From contig JAFKKV010000034.1 of assembly GCA_017304475.1 (NCBI GenBank), forward strand, positions 1 to 64,000: DNA of 64,000 nucleotides. Reading direction: 5' to 3'. Below the pieces are notes generated by a model. That model searched no databases. It saw nothing but the letters and a program-made list of their open reading frames with translations, and was not told the origin of the DNA. Shown piece after piece: positions 44,344-52,667 of this stretch; positions within the stretch are counted from its first letter, which is position 1; the number at the start of each line of letters is the position of its first letter. Source of the DNA: Hyphomicrobiales bacterium (GTDB taxonomy: Bacteria; Pseudomonadota; Alphaproteobacteria; Rhizobiales; Phreatobacteraceae). A program made the position numbers and the translations under genes.

Positions 44344-44790
44344 TCACGCGACCTTTTCGACCCGCGGGTGTTCGGCTTCGGTCGATGCCTGCTGGTCGCT
44401 CTTGCGCTGCATTTCGCGGGCATAGGTGCGCAGCTTGAGGATCATCTCGTCGGGATATTGGTTGATCACCTTGCCGGTGTCGGTGTCGACGGTGCGATAG
44501 ACCAGCGTGCCGGCGTCGTCGTCCTTGTCGATGCGGTTCTGCAGCGACTCGCGAATGCTGTCGGCGATGCGCTGCATGCGCGCCCTGCGGTCGGCGAGGG
44601 TGCGCTCGTCGCGCGCCGCGCCGTCACCCGACCGGCGGTCGTCTGTGCTCGAGGCTGTGCCGGCGGAGGCCGGCTGCGCGACGCGCTGGCTGTGCGGCAG
44701 TTCGGTCCGCACCGCCTCGCGGTACAGCACCGTTTCCGGCCGCCCGAGATAACCTGATGCGACGACCGGCCGTGAGGACGAGAGGTCCAT
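44344..44790 (-). CDS. FlaG-family flagellar protein
   Basis: The product has 148 residues. After a long disordered N-terminus, the C-terminal third contains LVYRTVDTDTGKVINQYPDE followed by MILKLRTYA, the FlaG signature. FlaG proteins affect filament length in other bacteria. GGGAG lies 8 nt upstream of the ATG. A 150-base A+T-rich gap upstream (44791-44940) suggests its own promoter. Confidence 0.85.
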   Translation of the reverse strand: MDLSSSRPVVASGYLGRPETVLYREAVRTELPHSQRVAQPASAGTASSTDDRRSGDGAARDERTLADRRARMQRIADSIRESLQNRIDKDDDAGTLVYRTVDTDTGKVINQYPDEMILKLRTYAREMQRKSDQQASTEAEHPRVEKVA

Positions 44791-44940
44791 GGCCTATGCT
44801 CCCTTAGGGAAAGCCTGAAACAATGGCCTTCCGTAGCGGGACCATAACGCGGGGCCTCTGAATCTTGCGTAATGACTTATAGTAAAAATCGACGATAATT
44901 TGAGCTGAAATCGCGCGAAAACGGCGCGACGTCTTTAACC

Positions 44941-45420
44941 TTACAGACGGCGGGAGACCGTCAGGGGCGCGCTGGTCCGGGGCGCCGCGGCCGCGGTCTT
45001 GCCATTGGCGCCGTAATTGGCGGGCGAGCGCTTGGCCTGCACGACATTGGCGACGCTGCGAATGACGCCTTCGGCGACCGCGTGAGCGGTGGCGAGCACC
45101 GCGAGATTGACCTCGAGCGCCCTTTGCAACGCGTCATTGTCGGCCTGCAGGTCGGCAATATGGTCCTCCGCCGCTTGCCGGACGAAGCCGGCATTGGCCT
45201 TCAGGCAGTCGAGCTCGGTCATGTAGCGGCGCGCCAGCTCGCTTTTCGCCTCGGCGACCGGGGTGGCGCGGGAGACCTTGGCCTCGCGCACCAGCGCGGT
45301 CTCCTCGGCGAGCAGGCCGTTCAGCTCGGCAATGGTCTGCCTGAGCCGCTCGACCAGCGCCACGGCCTCGGCCGGGGTGGTGAGGACCGGGATGGCTTTC
45401 GGGGCGATGGCTGCTGGCAT
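44941..45420 (-). CDS. FlgN-like flagellar export chaperone (FlbY position)
   Basis: The product has 159 residues from the ATG at 45420; a GTG at 45447 would add nine. It is almost all helix, with VALVERLRQTIAELNGLLAE and ALVREAKVSRATPVAEAKSE near the start. Position immediately after flgI and the rod-binding protein matches the alphaproteobacterial FlgN/FlbY gene. FlgN proteins keep FlgK and FlgL export-competent in the cytoplasm. The assignment rests on both context and helical pattern. Confidence 0.75.
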   Translation of the reverse strand: MPAAIAPKAIPVLTTPAEAVALVERLRQTIAELNGLLAEETALVREAKVSRATPVAEAKSELARRYMTELDCLKANAGFVRQAAEDHIADLQADNDALQRALEVNLAVLATAHAVAEGVIRSVANVVQAKRSPANYGANGKTAAAAPRTSAPLTVSRRL

Positions 45421-45480
45421 GGGGCGGTGCTCTCGTTGCTCGGACACTTTGGCGCTTGGGCACTTGGCCGGCGCGCCGGC

Positions 45481-45849
45481 TCAGTTCGGGCTTTGTTGAC
45501 CGGGCTGCGCCGGCGCCGTGCGGGGCACCGGCGGCAGGCGGCGGGGGGCCGCTTCCTGCGCGCCGATCAATTCGCGATAGATGTTGGAGGCGAGCCCGAC
45601 ACCGCCCTGGGCGGTGATCGATTTGGCATATTCGTCGACCAGCATGCCGCGCCAGGCCTCGGTCTGCTTGCCGCCGAGCGGGGCTTCCGTGCCGAGGCCG
45701 TTGAACATCTGGCCGAGCATGGTGTTGAGGAAGACCTGCTCGAAATTCTGGGCGTTGCTCCAGGCCTTGGCCTCGCGCGAGCCGGGGATGCGGGCGGCGG
45801 CCGGGGTCGCGGGGCTGATAGCGGCCGGGGCGGGGGTCAGGCTGCGCAT
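45481..45849 (-). CDS. Rod-binding protein (FlgJ N-terminal-domain type)
   Basis: The product has 122 residues. FEQVFLNTMLGQMFNGLGTE and YAKSITAQGGVGLASNIYRE are the FlgJ rod-binding motifs. The muramidase domain of enterobacterial FlgJ is absent, as usual in alphaproteobacteria. The ATG overlaps the flgI stop by one base (TGATG), so translation is coupled. It acts as a scaffold or cap for rod assembly in the periplasm. Confidence 0.9.
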   Translation of the reverse strand: MRSLTPAPAAISPATPAAARIPGSREAKAWSNAQNFEQVFLNTMLGQMFNGLGTEAPLGGKQTEAWRGMLVDEYAKSITAQGGVGLASNIYRELIGAQEAAPRRLPPVPRTAPAQPGQQSPN

Positions 45850-46952
45850 CAATGCACCTCGATCTCTGCCTGCAGGGCGCCGGCCGACTTGATCGCCTGG
45901 AGAATGGCGATCAGGTCGCGCGGGCCGATGCCGAGCGCGTTCAGTCCGTCGACCAGTTCCTGCAGCGACACGCCCTCGGACACCAGCGCCAGGCCGCGGC
46001 CGTCCTCCTGGGCCTGAATCTGCGTCTGCGGGGTCACCACGGTGCGGCCGCGGGCGAGCGGATTGGGCTGGCTGACCTGAGGGCGCTCGGAAATGGTCAC
46101 CGTCAGGTTGCCCTGGGCCACAGCGACGGTCGAGACGCGCACGTCCTTGCCCATGACGATGATGCCGGAGGCTTCGTCGATCACCACCTTGGCGACCTGG
46201 TCAGGCTGCACGCGCAGCTGCTCGACCTCGGTCAGCAGCGCCACGATATTGCCCTCGTAGCGCGGCGGCACCTTCAGGTTGATGGTGCCGGGATCGGTCG
46301 GCTCGGCGGTCGGCTGGCCGATGAAGTCGTTGATCGCGGCGGCGATGCGCCGGGCGGTGGTCAGGTCCGGGTTGCGCAGCGCCAGGCGGATCGAGGCCAT
46401 ACGGTTGATCGCGAAGGTCACTTCGCGCTCGACGATGGCGCCGTTGGAGACGCGGCCGACGGTCGGCACGCCGCGCGTCACACGGGCGGCGGCGCCTTCG
46501 GCCTGGAAGCCTGAGATCGCGACTGCGCCCTGGCCGACCGCGTAGACTTCGCCATCGGCGCCGACCAGCGGCGTCACCAGCAATTCGCCGCCCTGCAGCG
46601 AACGGGCATCGCCCATGGCCGAGACCTTGACGTCGATGCGGGTGCCCTGGGTGGAGAAGGGCGGCAGGTTGGCGGTGACCATGACCGCCGCGACATTGGC
46701 GGTGCGCAGGTTCATGCCGCGGGTGTTGACGCCGAGCCGTTCCATCATCGACTGGATCGACTGGCGGGTGAAGGGCGAGTTGTTCAGCGTGTCGCCGGTG
46801 CCGTTGAGGCCGACCACCAGGCCGTAGCCGATCAGCTGATTCTCGCGGATGCCCTCGACATCGACCAGGTCTTTGATGCGCGACGTGTTGGCGCTCGCCG
46901 GCATTGCGGCGGCGGCGGTCAGCATGACGGCGAGGACAAGACGGCGGAACAT
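45849..46952 (-). CDS. flgI: Flagellar P-ring protein FlgI
   Basis: The product has 367 residues with a cleavable signal (MFRRLVLAVMLTAAAAMPASA). Family blocks include SRIKDLVDVEGIRENQLIGY, GLVVGLNGTGDTLNNSPFT and GVSLQELVDGLNALGIGPRD. It forms the ring in the peptidoglycan layer. It is first in an operon with the rod-binding protein and the FlgN-like protein, with a sigma-54-like promoter 33 bases upstream of the ATG. Confidence 0.96.
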   Translation of the reverse strand: MFRRLVLAVMLTAAAAMPASANTSRIKDLVDVEGIRENQLIGYGLVVGLNGTGDTLNNSPFTRQSIQSMMERLGVNTRGMNLRTANVAAVMVTANLPPFSTQGTRIDVKVSAMGDARSLQGGELLVTPLVGADGEVYAVGQGAVAISGFQAEGAAARVTRGVPTVGRVSNGAIVEREVTFAINRMASIRLALRNPDLTTARRIAAAINDFIGQPTAEPTDPGTINLKVPPRYEGNIVALLTEVEQLRVQPDQVAKVVIDEASGIIVMGKDVRVSTVAVAQGNLTVTISERPQVSQPNPLARGRTVVTPQTQIQAQEDGRGLALVSEGVSLQELVDGLNALGIGPRDLIAILQAIKSAGALQAEIEVH

Positions 46953-46984
46953 TGGATGATCCCAGGGCTGCTGGCCCATTCCTC

Positions 46985-47000
46985 GCACAGGCCGTGCCAA
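46985..47000 (-). promoter_or_regulatory. Sigma-54-type promoter of flgI
   Basis: On the minus strand TTGGCAC-GGCCT-GTGC has exact GG to GC spacing and one mismatch in the -12 element. Transcription should start near 46974, about 22 bases before the flgI ATG. Confidence 0.8.
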
Positions 47001-47083
47001 TTCGGATGCCAGGCATAAGTGTCTGATAATGTTGCGCTTGCCGGATCGTCGCCGATCCGGCGCCGGTGGCCGCTTGGCGCCAC

Positions 47084-47100
47084 CCGGCAGCTTTTGCCGG
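47084..47100. promoter_or_regulatory. 17-bp palindrome, putative FlbD-type enhancer site for flgI
   Basis: CCGGCA-GCTTT-TGCCGG. Its centre is about 94 bases from the -24 GG of the flgI promoter. Confidence 0.72.
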
Positions 47101-47103
47101 GCA

Positions 47104-47119
47104 TTAACGGCCCCTTAAC
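47104..47119 (+). promoter_or_regulatory. CtrA box upstream of fliX
   Basis: TTAA-CGGCCCC-TTAAC is an exact match to the TTAA-N7-TTAAC consensus. It lies 74 bases before the fliX start and immediately next to the FlbD-like palindrome. An AAGAGG / CCTCTT hairpin follows at 47148-47164 in the fliX leader. Confidence 0.75.
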
Positions 47120-47192
47120 CGCGAACAGGTTTTCTTAACGCCATGGCAAGAGGTGTTGCCTCTTCGTGAAGGGGCCGTCTCGGGGGGAGAAT

Positions 47193-47621
47193 ATGCGGAT
47201 CACGACCACGCCGCCGCTGGGGACCGTCCAGACGTCGCAGGCACCGGTACGCGCCGACCGCTCCCGCCCGGCTTTCGAGCTGCCCGGCGGCGTCAAGAGC
47301 GAGGCTCCGCGGGCGGAGGCCGCGCGTCCCGGGGCGAGCGCCGCGGGGCTCGAGACGCTGCTGGCAGTGCAGGGCATGATGCCCGACGATCGCCGCGAGA
47401 AGCGCAGACGGGCGCTGAAGCGCGGCCATGATTCGCTCAACCTGCTCGACGACCTGAAAATGGCGCTGCTGTCGGGCGAGCCGATGCCGGCCGTGCTCTT
47501 GAGGCTGCGCGGCCTGACGGCGTCGAGCCTGGAAGCCTCCGGCGATGACGGGCTCGACGGCGTGCTGGCCGAGATCGACCTCCGAGCCCAGGTCGAGATC
47601 GCCAAGCGCGAGGCGGCCTAA
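47193..47621 (+). CDS. fliX: Flagellar assembly regulator FliX
   Basis: The product has 142 residues. The C-terminal two thirds (LETLLAVQGMMPDDRREKRR, LKRGHDSLNLLDDLKMALLS and VLAEIDLRAQVEIAKREAA) match FliX, which couples assembly of early flagellar parts to activity of the sigma-54 activator FlbD in Caulobacter. The fliX/flgI divergent arrangement is the same as there. The ATG at 47193 has GGGGAGA about 4 nt upstream; an ATG-type frame extension to 47166 is less likely. Confidence 0.9.
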   Translation: MRITTTPPLGTVQTSQAPVRADRSRPAFELPGGVKSEAPRAEAARPGASAAGLETLLAVQGMMPDDRREKRRRALKRGHDSLNLLDDLKMALLSGEPMPAVLLRLRGLTASSLEASGDDGLDGVLAEIDLRAQVEIAKREAA

Positions 47622-47798
47622 GCGTCGGCGGACGCCTGATCGCGACCCGGAAAATCGCCGGTATATCGGCGCTCGCGCTGAACCCGGCGGGAGCGTGACG
47701 GATCCGTGACTGGTTTTGCGGTTGTCTGCCCCCGGGGCCAGTGCTATTAGGCGCGCCGAAACGCGTCTAATAGTCGCGATTCAATGAGGGGTTCGTTG

Positions 47799-48215
47799 AT
47801 GACATTGGTGTTGGAAGCGGATTACCGCCCCACGGATTCGGAACCGTTCATGAACGAACGGCAACGCGAATATTTCCGCAAGAAGCTGATCGCCTGGAAA
47901 GACGATATCCTGCGTGAAGCCAAGGAAACGCTTCAGAACCTGCAGGATGAAAACCAGAACCATCCCGATATCGCTGATCGCGCCTCGTCGGAGACCGACC
48001 GTGCCATCGAGCTTCGGGCGCGCGACCGGCAGCGCAAGCTGATCGCCAAGATCGACGCGGCGATTTCGCGGATCGACGACAATACCTACGGCTATTGCGA
48101 GGAGACCGGCGAGCCGATCTCCCTGAAGCGGCTGGAAGCTCGGCCGATCGCGACCCTGTCGCTGGAAGCGCAGGAACGCCACGAGCGGCGCGAACGCGTC
48201 TATCGCGACGAATGA
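47799..48215 (+). CDS. dksA: DksA-type RNA polymerase-binding transcription factor
   Basis: The product has 138 residues. The coiled-coil region (NERQREYFRKKLIAWKDDIL, IADRASSETDRAIELR with the tip motif DRAS) and the C-terminal domain (YGYCEETGEPISLKRLEARP) are typical. Only one of the four zinc cysteines of Escherichia coli DksA is kept; the others are Thr, Ser and Ala, a pattern I associate with rhizobial homologues. It modulates transcription with ppGpp. I chose the ATG at 47799 (GAGGGG 7 nt upstream) over that at 47784. Confidence 0.92.
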   Translation: MTLVLEADYRPTDSEPFMNERQREYFRKKLIAWKDDILREAKETLQNLQDENQNHPDIADRASSETDRAIELRARDRQRKLIAKIDAAISRIDDNTYGYCEETGEPISLKRLEARPIATLSLEAQERHERRERVYRDE

Positions 48216-48257
48216 ACGACAACGGAGCCCTTATCCGCGCGTGAGGGGAGGGCACCG

Positions 48258-48764
48258 TTGAACTTTTTCCTTGGTGTCATCGCGGGCACGCCGCTCTGGG
48301 TCTGGGCGATCCTGGCGCTGATCGTGGTTCTGGGCGGCCGGGCCATGCGCCCGTCCACCGTCGCACCGCTGCGGGTGGCCATCCTGCCCGCCGTCTCTAC
48401 CGTCATTGCCCTGTCGATCCTGGCTTTCTCGAGCCGGCTCGCGGTCGCAGCACCCGCCTTCGCCTGCGGGGCCGCCGCCGGCGCCGTCATCGGCGCGTTC
48501 TGGGCCAACCGCCTCGCCATCGAGCCGCGCCCGGACCAGGGCGTCATCGCCATGCCGGGAACGGCGTTCTGGCTGGTCTTCGGCCTCGGCTTCTTCCTCA
48601 CGCGTTATGTGCTGACGGTCTATCTGGTGCTGCACCGCGAGCTGTCGGGGCAGTTCCCCTGGACCGCCTTGCCTTATGGCCTCAACGGTATCGCCATGGG
48701 CATGGCCCTCGGCTGGCTCGGGGCGATCCTGTGGCGCTACCGGCGCAGCGTGCGGGTCGCGTGA
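48258..48764 (+). CDS. Conserved multi-pass membrane protein, TTG start
   Basis: The product has 168 residues with about five hydrophobic segments (TPLWVWAILALIVVLGGRAM, ILPAVSTVIALSILAFS, AFACGAAAGAVIGAFWA, GTAFWLVFGLGFFLTRYVL, GLNGIAMGMALGWLGAILW). The TTG start is supported by GGGGAGGG 6 nt upstream. The family is not firmly recognised; it may be DUF6622-like. It lies 42 bases after dksA and may be cotranscribed. Confidence 0.8.
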   Translation: MNFFLGVIAGTPLWVWAILALIVVLGGRAMRPSTVAPLRVAILPAVSTVIALSILAFSSRLAVAAPAFACGAAAGAVIGAFWANRLAIEPRPDQGVIAMPGTAFWLVFGLGFFLTRYVLTVYLVLHRELSGQFPWTALPYGLNGIAMGMALGWLGAILWRYRRSVRVA

Positions 48765-48776
48765 GGGCTGATGAAC

Positions 48777-48938
48777 CAACCCTCTCCCAGAGGGAGAGGG
48801 TGCCGGCGTAGCCGGTGGGTGAGGGGCGTAAGCGCTCAGAACTGGGCCGAGGCGCGTCGAGCATGCTGCCTGCTCCGGAGAGGGACGACCCCTCACCCGG
48901 CGCCTGACGGCGCCACCCTCTCCCTTTGGGAGAGGGTT
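48777..48938. repeat. Family A long inverted-repeat element
   Basis: The left arm AACCCTCTCCCAGAGGGAG...GTGAGGGG and the right arm CCCCTCACCCGGCGCC...GGGAGAGGGTT flank a variable middle. This copy marks the junction between the flagellar block and the unrelated genes that follow. Confidence 0.9.
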
Positions 48939-48959
48939 CCTTTGCCCTCAGCTTCCGCC

Positions 48960-50573
48960 CTAAATCCGGATCGGGTCGAAACTCTCGGCGCTGGCGAGCT
49001 TCCAGGACGAGGCGTAGAACTCGCCGTCGAGGCCGCCTTCCAGCAGGCTGCCCGGTTCGAGAAAGCGGTGCAGCTGCGAGAACAGCTTGATCTCCGTGCT
49101 GCTGATCCGCCGCACCAGATGATGGGGCCCGAGTTCGGACGGGTGCAGGACGCCCGCGGCGGCGAGCAGTTCGGCGAGCGCCTTCAAGGTGTTGCGGTGG
49201 AAGTTGTGGACGCGCTCGGCCTTGTCGGGAACCACCAGCGCGCGCTGCCGGAGGGCATCCTGGGTGGCGACACCGGTCGGGCAGCGATTGGTGTGGCAGC
49301 TCTGCGACTGGATGCAGCCGATGGCGAACATGAAGCCGCGGGCGCAATTGATCCAATCGGCGCCGATGGCGAGCAGGCTCGCCATGTCGAAGGCGCTGAC
49401 GACCTTGCCGCTGGCGCCGAGCCGGATCCGGCCGCGCAGATTGGCGCCGACGAGCGTGTTGTGGACGAACAGCAGGCCCTCGCGCAGCGGCACGCCCAGA
49501 TGGTCGGTGAATTCCACCGGAGCCGCGCCGGTGCCGCCTTCCGAGCCGTCGACGACGATGAAGTCCGGGGTGATGCCGGTGGCCAGCATCGCCTTGACGA
49601 TGCTCATGAACTCCCAGGGGTGACCGAGGCAGAACTTGAACCCGACGGGCTTGCCGCCGGACAGCTCGCGCAGCCTGGCGATGAACTGCATCATTTCGAT
49701 CGGCGTGCCGAAGGCGCCGTGCCTGGCCGGCGAAACGCAGGTCTTGCCTTCCGGGACGCCGCGGGTGAGGGCGATTTCCCGGCTCACCTTGTCGGCCGGC
49801 AGAATGCCGCCATGGCCGGGCTTGGCGCCCTGGCTCAGCTTGATCTCGATCATCTTGACCTGAGGATCCTGCGCCTGGGCGGCGAAGCGCTCGGGGTCGA
49901 AATTGCCGGTCTCGGTCCGGCAGCCGAAATAGCCGCTGCCGAGTTCCCAGATGAGGTCGCCGCCATTTTCGCGGTGATAGGGACTGATGCTGCCTTCGCC
50001 CGTGTCATGGGCGAAATTGCCGGCCTTGGCGCCGCGGTTCAGGGCGCGGATGGCATTGGCGCTGAGCGAGCCGAAACTCATGGCCGAGATGTTCAGCACC
50101 GAGGCCGAATAGGGCTTGGCGCATAACGGCCCGCCGATCTCGATGCGCAGGCTCGCGGGGTCGCAGACCGGGGCCGGGCGCATGGAATGGCCGATGAATT
50201 CGTAGCCGTCGGCATAGACGTCCAGAAGCGTTCCGAAGGGCCGGTCGCCGCCCTGGTTCTTGGCACGGGCATAAACGAGCGATCGCTCGCTGCGGGAAAA
50301 GGGCAGCTTGTCGTCGTCGGCCTCGAGCAGATATTGCCGGATTTCCGGGCGGATGCCTTCGACCAGATAACGAATATGGCCGATGACAGGATAATTGCGC
50401 AGGATCGCGTGGTCGGACTGCCAGAGGTCGTGGATCCCGACCAGCGACAGCAGGATCGCGATCAGCGTGATCGGCCAAAGCCAGATCCAGAGCGGCAGGA
50501 GCGGGATCGATGCGATCGCGACGACAAGGCAGAATGCGAAAGCGGCATAACGGTTGAAGATGGAAACGGACAC
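48960..50573 (-). CDS. FMN-binding glutamate synthase-family protein, membrane-anchored
   Basis: The product has about 537 residues. Two N-terminal membrane helices (YAAFAFCLVVAIASIPLLPL, LWPITLIAILLSLVGI) precede a GltB-type FMN barrel, with NISAMSFGSLSANAIRALNR, KLSQGAKPGHGGILPA and VVDGSEGGTGAAP. The cysteine cluster CIQSQSCHTNRCPTG (about residues 417-433) supplies the 3Fe-4S ligands. The glutaminase domain is absent, so it is not a complete glutamate synthase. The GTG at 50573 is chosen as start, but an in-frame ATG at 50627 is possible. Confidence 0.9.
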   Translation of the reverse strand: MSVSIFNRYAAFAFCLVVAIASIPLLPLWIWLWPITLIAILLSLVGIHDLWQSDHAILRNYPVIGHIRYLVEGIRPEIRQYLLEADDDKLPFSRSERSLVYARAKNQGGDRPFGTLLDVYADGYEFIGHSMRPAPVCDPASLRIEIGGPLCAKPYSASVLNISAMSFGSLSANAIRALNRGAKAGNFAHDTGEGSISPYHRENGGDLIWELGSGYFGCRTETGNFDPERFAAQAQDPQVKMIEIKLSQGAKPGHGGILPADKVSREIALTRGVPEGKTCVSPARHGAFGTPIEMMQFIARLRELSGGKPVGFKFCLGHPWEFMSIVKAMLATGITPDFIVVDGSEGGTGAAPVEFTDHLGVPLREGLLFVHNTLVGANLRGRIRLGASGKVVSAFDMASLLAIGADWINCARGFMFAIGCIQSQSCHTNRCPTGVATQDALRQRALVVPDKAERVHNFHRNTLKALAELLAAAGVLHPSELGPHHLVRRISSTEIKLFSQLHRFLEPGSLLEGGLDGEFYASSWKLASAESFDPIRI

Positions 50574-50679
50574 GGTCGCCTGCTCTTGCCGAATGACATG
50601 AGATGCCCTGAGACAGGGCATCTCCAACCGCGTTGTCGGGTGAATTGATCAGATCGGCCGGCGCGCCGCGCCGGCGAGC

Positions 50680-51045
50680 TCAGACCCGGGCGGTCTCGAA
50701 GGGGATCGCCGCCTTGTTCGGCCGGCCGGGCCGGCTGTCCCTCAATTCACGCTTCTTCCGGCGCAGCTGTTTCGCGGTCTTTTCGAGCGCCGTGTTGAAA
50801 GCTTGGTAGCAGTCCGGCGCCAGGCTGGTCGCCGACATCATCTTGAGAGCGCCCATCTGGACGTTCAAGGTGCAGTTGATGAACGAGCCTTCTCGACTGA
50901 AATAGACGGAAGCGGAAGTCAGCTCTCCGAAGTATTTCTGGCTCACTCGGGCAATGGACTCGCGTGCGTGCAGCGGTAGCGCCTCACCGAGTTCGACGTC
51001 GGCGCTTTTGACCATGATGACGCGGTCGATATTCTCGAGTTTCAT
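50680..51045 (-). CDS. Ribosome hibernation/sigma-54 modulation protein, short form
   Basis: The product has 121 residues and an S30AE/RaiA-type domain: VKSADVELGEALPLHARESI, CTLNVQMG and CYQAFNTALEKTAKQLRRKK. The short form lacks the C-terminal dimerisation domain of long HPF. It binds ribosomes in stationary phase. GGAGGT lies 6 nt before the ATG, supporting the start at 51045. Confidence 0.85.
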   Translation of the reverse strand: MKLENIDRVIMVKSADVELGEALPLHARESIARVSQKYFGELTSASVYFSREGSFINCTLNVQMGALKMMSATSLAPDCYQAFNTALEKTAKQLRRKKRELRDSRPGRPNKAAIPFETARV

Positions 51046-51489
51046 CAAGACCTCCAATAATTTGACTGCGAGCTGTCGTTAGCTCCGGCGAGAACTGCCT
51101 TGGCGCGGGGGCCAATATCAGTCCTCTTCCTGGACATAGGGTCGATCTGGCTGTTTGCACCCCCCTGCGCCGAACTGTCCCGGGCGTTTCACGTTGCCGT
51201 GTGCGGCCGAAGCAGCATGAGGCTATCAGGCTCCACGATTGTGTCGAGATCTGAACGTGCGACGGGGCGATCGTCCCCATCGTCGCCACGATTGGGGCCC
51301 GCACCGGCAGGTGCGGCGCGACGACCGGCGGAGCCGCCGCGCTTGATGTCCGGTCGGCGGTTATTTATATAATTTTTGCTACAGAAATATCCGACCAGGC
51401 CGCGCTGGATCGACGGACCGGGGTGTCCGGTCCGGGCCGTCAGGCGGAACGGCAGGCAAAGAGAGCTCCGAACCCGGCGGCTCCTCGCG
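51046..51489. other. Gene-free interval with no recognised feature
   Basis: About 440 bases between the HPF-like gene and the RidA gene hold presumably divergent promoters. A short A+T-rich patch (GGTTATTTATATAATTTTTG, 51359-51378) is unusual in this GC context. I see no convincing gene, repeat or promoter consensus. Confidence 0.5.
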
Positions 51490-51966
51490 ATGGAAAAGAC
51501 CGAAATGCAAGAGATGCGTCACATTCCGACCAGAACCGGCAAGGTCGTGATACCCGCCGCCCTGCAATCCGATGTCGATCAGTACCACTATGCCCCGGCC
51601 CGCCGGGCCGGCGATTTCGTCTTCGTCTCCGGCGTCGTCGCCTGCAACAGGCATGAGCAGCCCATGGGTGCGGACGCGTTCGGGGCGGAATTGCGCGCGG
51701 TGTTTCGCCAGATCGCGGCCCTCCTGGAGGCCTGCGGTGCGGGCCTGGCCGATGTCGTGGAATTGCAGATGTTCCACGTATTCGGCAGCGACCGGCTGCT
51801 GCTCGACAAGGCGGGACAGCTGGCCGCGATCGCCGCGGTCCGGGACGAGTTTTTCGCCGCCCCCTATCCCGCGGCGGTCGAACTCGCGGTGGCCGCGTTG
51901 AACCCCGAAGGCGGGCTGGTGGAAATCAAGGCGGTCGCCCATGCGCCCCAGGCGCGCCATCCCTGA
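51490..51966 (+). CDS. RidA-family (YjgF/UK114) protein
   Basis: The product has 158 residues. The domain begins near IPAALQSDVDQYHYAPARRA and includes GDFVFVSGVVACN and VVELQMFHVF; EIKAVAHAP closes the fold. RidA proteins hydrolyse reactive enamine/imine intermediates, but the catalytic Arg seen in true RidA near the C-terminus is not obvious, so the enzymatic class is uncertain. The start is not well supported by a Shine-Dalgarno, and ATGs at 51505 and 51514 are alternatives. Confidence 0.87.
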   Translation: MEKTEMQEMRHIPTRTGKVVIPAALQSDVDQYHYAPARRAGDFVFVSGVVACNRHEQPMGADAFGAELRAVFRQIAALLEACGAGLADVVELQMFHVFGSDRLLLDKAGQLAAIAAVRDEFFAAPYPAAVELAVAALNPEGGLVEIKAVAHAPQARHP

Positions 51967-52095
51967 CGGTGCCATCCACGGCATGACGCGCCCGGTCGCA
52001 GGCGCAAGCGCTGCCGGGCAGGGGCCTGGCCGCTGGCGCCCGCCTTCGGGCCTTGCCGGGCTCCGCCTGCCGCTATCGCGCGCCTGAGGCCTGTG

Positions 52096-52530
52096 TCAGA
52101 GCGGCGGCAGGCGCCGCCTGACCGGCTGGGCCTTGACGATGGCGGTGCTGGTCTCGGCCTTGTCGGTGATGCGGTCGAGGATCTGGTCGAGCTGGCCGAT
52201 GGAGCGCAGGTGCAGCCGGGCGATGAAGCAGTCGTCGCCGGTCACCTTGTCGCATTCGGAGAATTCCGGGATCTCCTCGATCAGCCTCTGGACCACGTGC
52301 AATTTGCCGGGCAGCGGCTTGATGCGGACGATCGCCTGCAGCGTGTAGCCGAGGGCGTTGGGGTCGATGTCGACGGTGAAGGAGCGGATGACGCCGCGTT
52401 CCTCCAGCCGCCGCAGCCGTTCGGATGTGCTGGGCGAGGACAGGTTCACCTGCTGCGCCAGGTCCTTCAACGAGATGCGCGCGTTGTCGGCGAGGATCGC
52501 GAGGATATGCCGGTCGAGATCGTCGAGCAT
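52096..52530 (-). CDS. Lrp/AsnC-family transcriptional regulator
   Basis: The product has 144 residues. The N-terminal HTH reads LDDLDRHILAILADNARISL and KDLAQQVNLSSPSTSERLRR, and the C-terminal RAM domain contains VTGDDCFIARLHLRSIGQLD. It is divergent from the EamA transporter at 52668, and in this family the regulator commonly controls the divergent transporter gene. GGAAAAAGAA precedes the chosen ATG. The effector may be an amino acid. Confidence 0.93.
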   Translation of the reverse strand: MLDDLDRHILAILADNARISLKDLAQQVNLSSPSTSERLRRLEERGVIRSFTVDIDPNALGYTLQAIVRIKPLPGKLHVVQRLIEEIPEFSECDKVTGDDCFIARLHLRSIGQLDQILDRITDKAETSTAIVKAQPVRRRLPPL

Positions 52531-52667
52531 TTCTTTTTCCAGGCTTCCGCGAGAGTTTGTCTTACATTGTAAGGCGCACTCTATCATCGGCCTGATAAAA
52601 TCCATATAGGCGACCATTCGCCACCCCTATGCTGCCGCCTTCATTGGGATGGAGCCATGGGGCTGTG

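Noticed and set aside
47144..47160. TGGCAAGAGGTGTTGCC upstream of fliX as a sigma-54 promoter
   Set aside because: GG to GC spacing is one base too long; sigma-54 does not tolerate this, and an adjacent CtrA box gives a better explanation.
51100..51372. A 90-codon frame in the interval before the RidA gene
   Set aside because: It has no Shine-Dalgarno, Pro/Arg-rich composition, and no recognisable motif.
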